NCBI GenBank assembly: GCA_037179385.1
Contig: CM074187.1
Location: forward strand, 49,138,879-49,202,878
Origin: Holothuria scabra
Lineage: Eukaryota; Echinodermata; Holothuroidea; Aspidochirotida; Holothuriidae
Length of the DNA stretch: 64,000 bases
Reading direction: 5' to 3'
Position numbers and translations under genes: made by a program. The stretch's first letter is position 1. The number at the start of each line of letters is the position of its first letter. Below, piece after piece: positions 42,601 to 54,600 of this stretch. The notes beneath the pieces are model-generated. The model made no database searches, had not been told where the DNA came from, and saw nothing but the letters and a program-made list of their open reading frames with translations.

Positions 42601-45600
42601 ATGCTTGTGCAAAATTCATGTTGTGCGTACTATATTGTGCACTCTGCGAGATGATGTTCCTGACATCAGTGCATAAGGTCTGCATATAACATAAACAAAA
42701 CCCTGTTACCAAGAGGAGAAAGAATGTTTAAGTGAAAGGTGTTGTTTCATTACCGAGACTGTCTCTGGATGTGGATTTTGACCGTGCCAGTCTGGACGCA
42801 GGCTTGGATGAGGTTGGTGATTTGGCGGTAGCAGCAGAGGCATATCGTGAGCGTGCTCTGTCCACAGCGGCAAGATTTACTTCACTGCTCGAGCGTTTGC
42901 CGAGAGTGACAGGAGCATCTGATAAAGGGTGTGAAGATAGATGCAAGTGCGAAAGAGATGCTCAGAAAGTTAGCTTTGAAAAATTGCTGCAGCTCTTGCA
43001 AGGGACATACAAGATGCCATTACAGATGCCTATATACGCTCTTCATGTTGAAAATTACAAGACTGGAAGGCAGGGTGACATCTTTTGCAAAAGGGTGCTT
43101 ATCAAACATTTTGGAAAACAATTAAAACCTGATCAAATTTATGAAAGTCACTGAAGGACCCATGGAAACTATTAGGAACTGTAGGAAAGCAATTTTTGTT
43201 CATATTTTTCCTCCTCAAAATTTTTCAGGCGAAATTTTTAGCTGAAACAAAGGTAACTAGCCTGTCGCCCTAATGTTTTATACACTGATGTGAAACAAGC
43301 AGTGATAGGTCCTCAGAGCATCCTACTCAGATACATAACATTTTTGTAATTATAGCACTTATCGGAGGTAATAAATTTTGAATTCATGCATTACCTTAAT
43401 AAAAACACATGAAATAAGCTATTGATGTGATCTATAAATTTATACAGAGCAGCAATACCAGCCTATGAAAAACTGAACACTGCAAAGACAAGGGAGGATT
43501 TTTACTTCAGATGTTTTCAAAATGTAAAGCTGACCAACTTTAAAAGATACTTTTCAACACCAATTATCGATCATTTAAATTACATAATACTAACGGATTG
43601 GCCATAGAGAAATGACATGTCAATACAGTTTCTATATTGCCAACTTCTTATCATCTTTCCATTCCAAGTATATTTTTGAGGGATTCCTTATTCCTTTTTA
43701 TAAGTTCACATCCCTGGCTAAAACTTCCAGACAGTCAATATGACCACAATATGATATAAAGTAAATAATAACACCACCACCAATTGAACAGTTAACAGAA
43801 GATACGATTCGATGGTTAAAGGGTAAGATCGAAGGCTGAATTTCAAACAGTTCAACACATATTCATTTGAAGGAGGAAAAATACCCCAGAGTTACCAGGA
43901 AGATTAAACACAATAAAGACAGATAAGGATGTACTAAACCAGAATGAGTCAGCAATTTAGGAAGAAATGTCTTCTGATGGCAAAGTTTGATAACAAGAAG
44001 GACCAGATATTGTTGTCGTTTAAGCAAAATGGATATAAACCATACTATGCTTTCTTAAATATTCAAGAGATTTGAAAGATCAAACAAGATTTCAAAGACC
44101 TAACACAGAAATTCTCACATGGATTAACAAAATATTTGCAAAAGACTTTTATTTCACTTTTGTGATTTCCACACCAAATTTGTCACCAAAGTGATGAATT
44201 CAACTAAATCATAACACGTTTTCTCAAACATTTAAGTGAATTTTTGCCAAATCATCCTTAGTCAAGGAATGGAGAGTAAATTTTTTCACACTCTTTAATA
44301 TTAATATCTTGCTCTTTACTTCAGTGGGGTTTTTTTTCATTTCATTTTTTGGTTAAAAGGGAAGCAATTTTCAAAATGCCAATAAATCTCTTTTTTGGAA
44401 TACCCGAGAAGGAACAAATTCATTTATAGTTTTATGGAACTACTGCAGGCTTGCCAACATTTGAAAGCTGAAAATTTTACTCTACTTTTACAAAGTAAAA
44501 GTGTATGCTGGCCTGGGGGCGGGGTCAAAGGGAAAATTTTTGGCAATGCAGTATGGGCTAGCTGCAAAATGGTGCAACATTTGGTGCTGGATTTGAATGT
44601 AATTTATCTTCAAAAAAATCAAATTTTCTAAGAAGGGCTCTTATTTTCTTGCTTGGTGAAAACTGAAATAGCCTAGCCTAGCCTGGGCCTAGTGTCACTG
44701 ATATTATCCAGCTGCAATGACCCTGCAGGATTTCACAGAGCTCCAACGGTAGCAGTGAATAATCCTGATGTCGTTATTTTAAAGATTTTCCCACAACTAG
44801 CAAGTTCTCTTGCCTATTTGTCAGATACGGTATCCTAACATGCAATACATATTACACAAATCCCCACTTAGGCCTAAGGTTAAGTATATTGCTACAGTTA
44901 ACCCTGCCTGAATGTATGGGGCTGGAAATGTTTTTAGGCCTAATTTTAGTTAAAACTTGGAAAGTCCCATATATCACAAAATTGCTCTCAGGCCTTTAAC
45001 AAAATGAGGAGTAAATGAAGGATGGTCGGTATCGGCCACTCAGACGAAATAGGCCTACCTTTTTTTGAGCTTCAGATCCTGGATCAAATGTCTGCCTAGG
45101 CTAGATCATAGATGTTCAGCCACTAAAACATCACAGCTAGCTAACCAGTAGCTAACGTTAACATACACAGTTTCGTAGCAGTCCCAGGGCTGCCTGCCAG
45201 GCAATGTGCCTCTTACGGCCAAACCTTCCTGACATTTGGCCAAATCCAAGGTCCTGGCCATCCATTCTCACCAAGAAGGATTTTTATTGGCCAAATAACC
45301 AATCTTTTATGCCAAAGTGCCAAACTTCATATCTGAAGCACGATATCTGGCAACAAGACAGCCTCAAGACTTCAGTGCAATTCATGTGGTATTCAACTGT
45401 GCATGTAATAAATGGGCATATAATATGTGACTATGGGGTGGCACGGTTTAGTTCATGGTAGGAGCGGCCATATGTAGACGTACTTACCTACGTAGATAGG
45501 AAGCAAAGCACACGTTACTTTTGTCACACTGATTGATTCTACATTTTGCACTTTCATTTCACAAATAAAAAGGCCAGGCGAACACACACACAATGTAGAA

Positions 45601-48600
45601 AATTGCTTGCGTATGTATTACAGCAGAATTTTCAAAACTCGTACTGTTTCGATTTTTGGCCTCCAGAAAACCCCCAAAACAGAAAAAATACGATAAAATC
45701 GGACTAGTTGGCAAGCCTGCTACTGCATTATTAATGTAATTAGTACTACATACATGTGAACTGTGCAACAACTTAAAAGGTTGGTAAACAATTTCAGGTA
45801 CTTTGCTTCACTGTCAGCAGCCATTTGGCATGATGATTGCTTAGCAACAATCACAATCACAACAAAACAAATTAAACAGTCACACCATTTTTCTATCTTC
45901 ATTGTATAAAATTTTTGGTGAGATCAGGTATAGCAGTGTCTAGTACTGCCCACTGATTGACATAACACAAAAACTTTCAGTTTAGGAAGCAAATGGTGAT
46001 TGGCTTTTAGTGCATGTGATAAATTTTAGGGGGCGACTTGACAAATAAGGATTAGCAAACACAATTTTGTGGAATGAATGGTTTACATCTTTTGTGGTAA
46101 GATTAATATTTTGGTAACAATATTCTTGAGTTTGTTAAATTTATGGAGTACAAAATAAGCAAACATTTGTTACTTTATAAAGAAGCAGGATTCGGAAATG
46201 CATAGATTAATGAGGGCAAGCTTACCTATTTCTGTTGTCGTCCGGGTCTTAGCTGTGACTGACCTCTTTGGTAATGACATCCTACTGCTCAATAAAGAAA
46301 CATGAGAAATATCAAGTAACACCATTTCACATTAGGAAAAAAATTTTGAACAGCTTAGGTTGTTGTAGAGCAAAAACAATATTATTATCAAATTTCAAAG
46401 CTTGACTTGCACTTCCTGTTGCATGAGTACTATCTAATTTTATTTACATATATTCATTTCCTTTGTGATGAAATCAAATCCAAATAAAACCAAACAACAA
46501 CAATTTTTCTGCCGGGTCAACAGAAAAACAATAAGCCCATAAGTAAATGGAGTAAACCTTCCAAGATATTACAGGATTTAAATCATCATTTTATCTACCG
46601 AGTGTCCAATCAGATGCAAATAGTTCTAAAGAGATGAATAGCTCTTACCTTAAGTTTTCATGTGATCCTGAGCCAGATAACTTGCGAAAAGATCGATTAG
46701 AATCTAGAGAACTACTACTTGATGCCCCACTTAGCTCTCCATTCAACATCTTCTGTTTACTAGGTTCTAGTATGTTAAATAACTTGTCAGCTTGTGACTT
46801 AAAATTTTCAGAAAACTTCCAAAATGCTCTGTAAATAAAAGAAAATGAATTAATTGTAAAACTTTTATGGTATTTAAGTTAAGCTCATTGGTCATAATTG
46901 AAAACTTCTTTTCAAGTGTTTTATTCGAGCTGATGGTTATGCAAGGTGGAAAGACATAAAGGGTCATCCAGTCCTCTGTGATAAGGAATGCTTTTGTGTA
47001 GGACTAAACAGATTTTTTGCCATTAAATGTCAGTGTGTCATTGGAAAAACAATAGCTATAATAAGTATGAAACCATTCAGTCTTATTATAATAAACTCAG
47101 GCTATCAATTGGACCAAAGGAAAAAGTAGGATAAAAGTAAGTCCACATTTCACAATAAAAAAAAATTGAAATTTGATGTTCTTCACATCAAAAGTAGGAC
47201 TTTTGCAATCTTACAGGAGTAGTTTTCATCCACACTACCATAGCTGATGATGCAGTCAAGGCCCTTTCAGTTTGCAAGGCTTCTAGAAGATTCTCTGTCC
47301 AAAATATGTTATCCTGCCTGAGAAACTATCTATTAAGGGGAGTTCCACTACCACCATGAGTAGACAAGGAGCTTACAGGAGATTTTAAAACAACATCTGC
47401 CCCCTGCCAGAAAAAACATTTCCCAAGCTAGTAAGTAAAAACTACATAGTCATTTCTCTGAGCTTTCACTAATTTTCACATCATTAAGAAAGGAGAAAAT
47501 GGCAAAATGGTCAGAGAATTACCACATAATATGTACCACTACCATTTTGGGGGGGGCACTGTATAACCAGGGCTGAACACCCTTTGGTATGTCCATGTAA
47601 TCTGGTGTCTGAAACATCCCAGAACTTTTTTGCAACTTCCCTCCTTACATATCCTCCCAATTTGAGCAAAGTGTTGCAAAAGATTATGAAGTGAGGCAAA
47701 GGAAATATTGCTTTTTTATGAGCTGCTCTATGTGTCCCAAAGCTTTCTTATGTTTTGGATGGGTAATTTCCACAAGTCCCCACTGTGTATGACATTGGAT
47801 GTGTTGCAACTCTTTTCATCTCTATATAACACTATATAACACATTCATGTTAATGTGTCATTAAATCCCATCTAACTAATTATCTTTCCATCTCTTACGT
47901 ACACAGAGAAGTGGCCATCTGTTCAGCAGAGCTGGTGTGCCTAAAAGAAGCCAGACTAACTAACAAGGTTTCTGTGACCCAAACCAAACATTGTTAATAT
48001 TGTCCAAAGCACAAAAAGCACCTTTCAAATGACTCATTACTTTTACTAAACATAAGCCATTCAATGACTTTGACTGCTCAATGATAGACAAAAAGTGCAG
48101 TATAACACTTTAAGGCTGTCAACTACACCAATAATATTATCTCTACCAAAATTGTACATTATATGAGCTACATAAATTCCATCATTTGCATGTTTAAAAG
48201 TGTGGATCAACAAATTATCCTTACATAGCAAATGACTGAATTTCTTTTTGTAGACAACATATTTCCTGAAATTAATACTGCTGCCCATGCTTATTTTGAT
48301 GATATATGTCCATCTGTATCTATTTCAAGTATTTAAGAAAGCAAATGCAATATTTCACTTTATAAATAAATCCAGTTCTGCCTGGTGAGAACACAAAAGG
48401 ACAAAACAGACTTACTTTCTTGACGTACTGCGAGCCTCTGAATCAGCATCTTCCATACCTTTGTGTAAAGCCTCAACGAAGAGGCCCACATGTTTCTCCA
48501 TTAAGTGAGGGGGCCATGAAGACACAATGATTAAAATAAATTTAAAGGTTTGCCTGTTGAAAAACAAAAAAAGGTTTTCCTTCAGACAACATGCTGTTTA

Positions 48601-51600
48601 CTGGAGTAATTAATTATTTTACTCCATCGGGTTTAATGGCTAAGCTTCTAACCAACTGGTTTAAGTCTGGTGCGCCACAGCCTTTTTTTAAGCTGTAACT
48701 CACTGGCTTCTTTTCCCAACTCCATTGTTTATTGGATGGTTAGGTAACATGAATGATCAAATGAGCAAATGCAAATATTTACTTTTTGTCCATCAGGTCA
48801 AGTTGAAGGAAGACAAAATATGATGAGCACAACTTTATAAAGGTGTACCATTCATGACACATTTCCTTTTTTTTTCTCTCTCTTATTCATTAACTCTCCA
48901 TTTATTACAAGTTGGAAATTTATTCAAAATACAGTCACATGGCCTGATCTTAATTACTAGATAACATCTCATACTATGATATTTGTTTGAAATAAATAAA
49001 CCTTCAGGAAGCAGTATTCCAAGTTCTTGTGATTTGATATTACCCTTTTCCTAATAGCTATTACAAAGGATTGTGGAATAGGATGTTGGTGTGCATTATT
49101 TTTTGCCATCTGCAACAAAAATGATGAGTACCAAAACCCTATCCCACAATCCTTTGAAACTGCTATTTTTAAAGGGGGCTATTGGAACAGGGATGTAGCC
49201 AGCCAAATTTGAGTGCCAGGTTATTGTCTGATCTGGAAAAAGCACCTCACCACACCCCATGGCATCTTCCCCATTTGTCAGAAATTAAACTTTCATTTTA
49301 ACCTAATTTTACTTCAGTGAGTGAATTTGGGGCTAGTTTTAGGTCTGATTAGGCAGATTTGTGGTGGATGGGGGGAGGTGTATTTTCCTGGAGTGCTGGG
49401 TGTCATTGCCCAGCACCACCCACTGTAGCTACATCCCTGTATTGGAACAGTGGTAATATGGAAATACATAGAAGTACACTTGAATGTTGGTAAGTGAATA
49501 TTACTTACTTTCTAATAGAAGTTGCTTTTGATGTGATATGTGATTTGACAATTGGAATCAACCGAGGATTGTGTGTATGCTGTAAAATAAGAAAAATATG
49601 AAGGAACAATATGAAGTCAAGTAAATGAAGAAAATGCTCTCACAAACACTGACAGCATAATAAATAAACTTGATTTATTTCATACTTGGTAATAACCCTC
49701 ATCTCGGATTGGTTCATTATAGTCAGGTGACCATGCGTTATTCTGCAATTAAGACTCTGAACAAACATGCTCATCTTGGGCAACTGCATTTTAATTTTTT
49801 TCACCTTTATAAATCAGAATATTGCTGTGTAGGAATGGACATAGTTAAACAACTGTAGACCTATGCACAAGAACAGGATAACAAACTCTATGGGTTAATG
49901 GTACCACTGAATGCACTAGTGTGTCATTTGTACTAATCATGTATTACCCTAGGCTAATGCACAGTCTCGTTTTTTTTTTTATCCTGTTAATTTCAAACCC
50001 AAAGCTACATGTCTTTAAATAGCCTTCAAGGCTGACATTAATCTGATGTAACCAACTTTTTCCATCTTCACTTTACAAGGGCTAGCTCATTGTGAAGTAT
50101 GACATTGACTAGTATCACTCTGCTAACATGTCATGGCTTCAAGTTCTCATACAATTGACAGAAATGTAAGCCATCACTTCTCTGGGGATCATTAACCAAG
50201 TAGAGGGAAGCAAATCATTTTTGCTTGGGGAAGGGGAGGGCTACCATGTCAGTCTTATACCCAATGTCAGTGACATGCTTACGACAAAAGAGAGCCTTCA
50301 AAATTCATCAATGTATCCATTTTGTAAAAATTATTCTTGGTAATGCATCCATTTAGTTTAAAATTAATACAATGGAAATTATAAGTCACTTTACTAATCT
50401 TTGTTGCACATACAAAGAAAATTTTTTTGAAATTTGAAATGGAAATCACATTTAACTTTATGGTATAGCAATCAGTTTCCTAGTTTCATTTTTCAGCTAG
50501 AATTTTAGATTTTTAAATAAAAATTGCTGTACAGAAATGCACTGCACACTATATTTTTCTCCAACATTTGGTACGTCTTTACTCTGTTTTTGTGGAATGT
50601 GGAACAGTGTGAGATGCAGTAAACATCCCCATTGAAATCCATTGTGTTATAAATTTAATAATTATAAATATTAAAATAAATAAGAGTTGTACCCATAAAA
50701 TAAACATGAGCCCAATGGGAACTGTGGTTCCTTGCTGGATATTATAAGAACTGTACAGCCAGTCTCCGAAATAGAGCAAAGCAAAAGCTCATACTCAATG
50801 TTTGTAACATCTTCACAAGGGGTATTTTAGTACTTATATTACATGATATCAATGATTAAATTTCTGTGGCCTTACTTACATTCAACTTTTATAATGCTTG
50901 GTGATCCTTCTAAAACACTACCTCATTTCCATATGTAATTATGCTTGTAATCAAACTTGATATTATCACCAATAAACAATACACAATGTGGTCAGAGAGA
51001 GAAAAACACTGTTTTGTATTTCTGTCACAAGTTATTTTTACCTGCTCTCAAATAAAACTTGCTATTACTTTAAAACAATCTACCATTTGTCCTGTTTGCT
51101 ACCTCTACACAGAAAACAGGGTTTATTCAGCAGTTTAGCAGAAAGCAAGTGATTAATGGGGTGTGATAATAGAATGAGGATTAGGTTACCCCACAGAGCA
51201 CAGCAGTATTAAAGAGACATACTGTACAATCTATGCATTGCTTCCACTGGCAGAGAGACCAGTTTAATGCAGAGTGACCTGTGCTCAGAGAAATCTACAG
51301 ATTTCAGTTATTGCCCTCTTAAAGCTTTGAATGATCCAAAATATGTGTACAACCCGAAGGAACCATTACTGAACGAACGTAAAGGCCAAATTTCTAAGGT
51401 ATTTGGGTGCGTAAGCATGCAAAACCAGGTGAGATAAAAAAATCTATTGAAACTATCATTATGTAGTTTACAAGATTTTCTAAATAACATTTCCAGCGGT
51501 TGACTTCCAGTGACCTTGATGACCTTTGACCTTAACCAAACACAGATTGATTTGAAATCTTCCCTTTCTACCTTGAAATACTGTGTTAAAACGTTTTTCA

Positions 51601-54600
51601 GTGTTTGACCCCTGGTGACCCCAGATGACCCCTTGACCTTCACCAAACATATCCAATTTCATCCTTACACCATAACACATCCACACACCAAGTATGACAT
51701 CTATCCAAGTTTCCTACCTAGAAATATCGTGTTGAGAAGGTTTTTAGTTTTTGACTGCTGGTGACCCCAAATGACCTTTGACCTTCACCAAAAACAATAG
51801 GGCACACCTTCTCCCTATGACGAATCTATGTACCAAATCCAAGTTCCATCCAACCTTCCCTTGATGAGTTAGAGCGTACCAAAGCAAGTGTCTCACACAC
51901 ACACACACACACACACACCAACACACACACACACACACACACTCACACACACACACACACACACGCCAAGCTGCTACCGCAAGGAACCAAAAATGAAAAA
52001 AGCTAACATTTGCATTTTCCTCAGTTTGCTCAAGCCGATCACCTCAAAATTTCAAACATTTTTTACAGGTTTTCCTTTTTTTTTACCTGGCACTCCACAT
52101 ACATCATAGCAACTGAATACTTAAAAGCTCCTGCAATCAGGTTCCATGGACTGTCACCCTAACTTTTAACTGAGAATGCACTTTGAACAATCATCACTTA
52201 AACCTGTCAGTCTCATTAATAATTGGCCGCTAACCAAGGACTCTTCATCTGACAGACAGCATCAATTATTCACTGGATATTAAATCCTTCAAGGCCTAAA
52301 ATAAATTGCAGTCAAATAACCATTTAGGAAAGATCTCAGGATGTTTCATCCAAAGGTAAGATACGAGGAGGGGAAGGAATACATTGACGGACCAAAAATC
52401 GCCAAAAATGGTTTGGCTATAAGAAAAACCCATTATCTTTGAATGAGTGTTGAGAACACTTTGTATCATTATGAAGTGCTGTTAAATTGGACAGATGGGA
52501 ATCAACACTACATTCTGAAATAAAATACTTTGGGACTACCAGGGTTTCTGTCAAAGGGGGCAAAGGGGGCATTTGTCTGCTTCACCCCCATCCAGATGGA
52601 GAGTTTAAACCTCCCCCCCCCCTCCCCTTTTTCATTTCCATAAAAAATAAAAAAAAAATGTCAGTATCTTGGTTTCTTGTTTGAGATGAAGATACCTTTG
52701 CAGCAATGTTTAGACTTACATAAACATTAAGTTTGTAAAACCCTTCTGATTGCACCTTACAGGGGCCTCGAAGCCAGAGGCCTCGAAGCAAGCTTTTGGC
52801 CCCCTGTACACAACTCTCACTTTGGCTATGGGCAGCATCAGTCTGAATTGAGGGGTTGGCAATAATAAATCATCCAACCCATTTTCCATCTTTGAGTTTC
52901 TGGCAAAATTCCTGGCTACCAGTTATTGCAAAACAGTATACATAGAAGTGCAGTTAACACAAAAGACAACAGCATGATTGTTACTGATTTAAAGAGTAGA
53001 TGAGTGATTGGAACTGAAAACTATCTGGTTTGGTAGAATCAAAATATCAAGTGTGTGCCTTACCTCTAAGATAAATTCTATACAGACACAACCACAGTTG
53101 GACATTACTTTGGCACTGTTAGGGATCAATTGAAACAATGTAGGTAGCACCGCTTCAGCAGCATGGTCAAACTGACGACCTAGTTTTGTAGATAGGTGCC
53201 TGTGATGAAGAAAACAGGACAACTTGTAAGATGGCAGGTAGTTAGTTAAATGAGATTTTATGATACACCAACATGAATGTGTTATACAGGGCCAGTCAAC
53301 TTGAAAAAAACAATTTCAAAGTTTAAATTAATTTTCCAGTATGGTTCAAGTTCCAATTTGGTTTCCATTTAGGCGCCTCTTAGGACACTTGGGAAATACC
53401 GTGGGCATATTCCACAACCCCCAGCCCACAAGGGGTGACAACTTGAAAGAAGTGATTCATTGGGAAGATAAGAACAGCATTTAAAAAAAAACTGAACTTG
53501 AACAAAACCAGAAACTGTTTCACTACATAACATAATCATGTTGGTGTGTCATTAAATCCAATCTATTTTAATAACTAATTATAAAGCTAAATATCTCAAG
53601 CAACCAGAAAAGCTGCTAGATCTGTCAATAACACATTTTACAACACTCAAATGCTGGACTCTCCCAAAAGGCCCAGATATCTTACATAGTTATGGACCTG
53701 GGTCAGGTAACCAATCACTCTCCCTTGCACAGAATCACTCTAAAGATTTGGGTACCTAATTCTGAAGTTTTGCAACCTGACTCAAGCCAACATAGCTTAT
53801 TTGAATATGTATTTACCGCAGAAGAAAATTGACTGTGCAACTTACGCTAAAGTTATACAGGCTTCCCTGACAACTTGTGACCTTAGATCCTTTGCTGAAA
53901 GGATGAGGGCCTCCTCCATAAGACGCAGGAGAGGCAGGAAGCATTCATATTCCTGAGCACCATTATTCACAAGACTCCTCATCCTTTTGAGCTGCAAGAA
54001 GAAAAGATGAACATAATTAATTCATACTATCATTTTCTTATTTCAACTTCTAAGAAAACCAGCAATTCAACATTCATCTTTAACTTACTTCAAAAAAGCT
54101 AATTTTTGGTCATTTTAGTGTAGATCTATGCATGATTCTATAGAACAAAACAAAAACCAAAGATGTTGAATCACACTTATGGAAAATAAAGGAAACTACT
54201 GTGTATAAATTACACTTAGGCAACACACAAAAAATATATCATTGTCTAGCATTCAGTTTCTCCAACAGACTCATATATTTGAGCAATAACTTTCTCTTCT
54301 AAAGCATCATGCACAAGAAGAGTAAAGGAAATGTCATATTTCAAATTTTATATAAGGTCAGGCCAACAAAGCTATTCTTGAAGCAACAAACAACTAATAT
54401 TCTCTGTTAAAACCATATTTTGTGTACAAGAATCCATTTTGAACTATCTATCATTCTTACTAATTATCTATAAATATTGCCTTAAAATTATAAATATTTT
54501 TCTGTAAAGTGAATGCAGTATTTTCCTTTAACTACTTACAGCATTTGTTCTTGCCTCCCAGTCTTCTTTCTCATTGCTGGTGGTTTTGTAGATACCATTT

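Noticed and set aside
42732..43154. 140-codon plus-strand open frame
   Set aside because: Its first half is the antisense of CLASP exon j, whose codon bias leaves the opposite strand open. The second half is intronic.
45720..45902. 60-codon minus-strand frame with a hydrophobic start, as a small membrane protein or signal exon
   Set aside because: It ends at a stop before any good donor, has no conserved sequence, and its inner MAADSEAK start has only a weak GTACCT donor.
53253..53566. Inverted copies of the ACACCAACATGAATGTGT motif as TIRs of one DNA transposon
   Set aside because: The same motif occurs singly at four other sites with tail-like ends, so two separate SINE-like insertions in opposite orientation explain it better.
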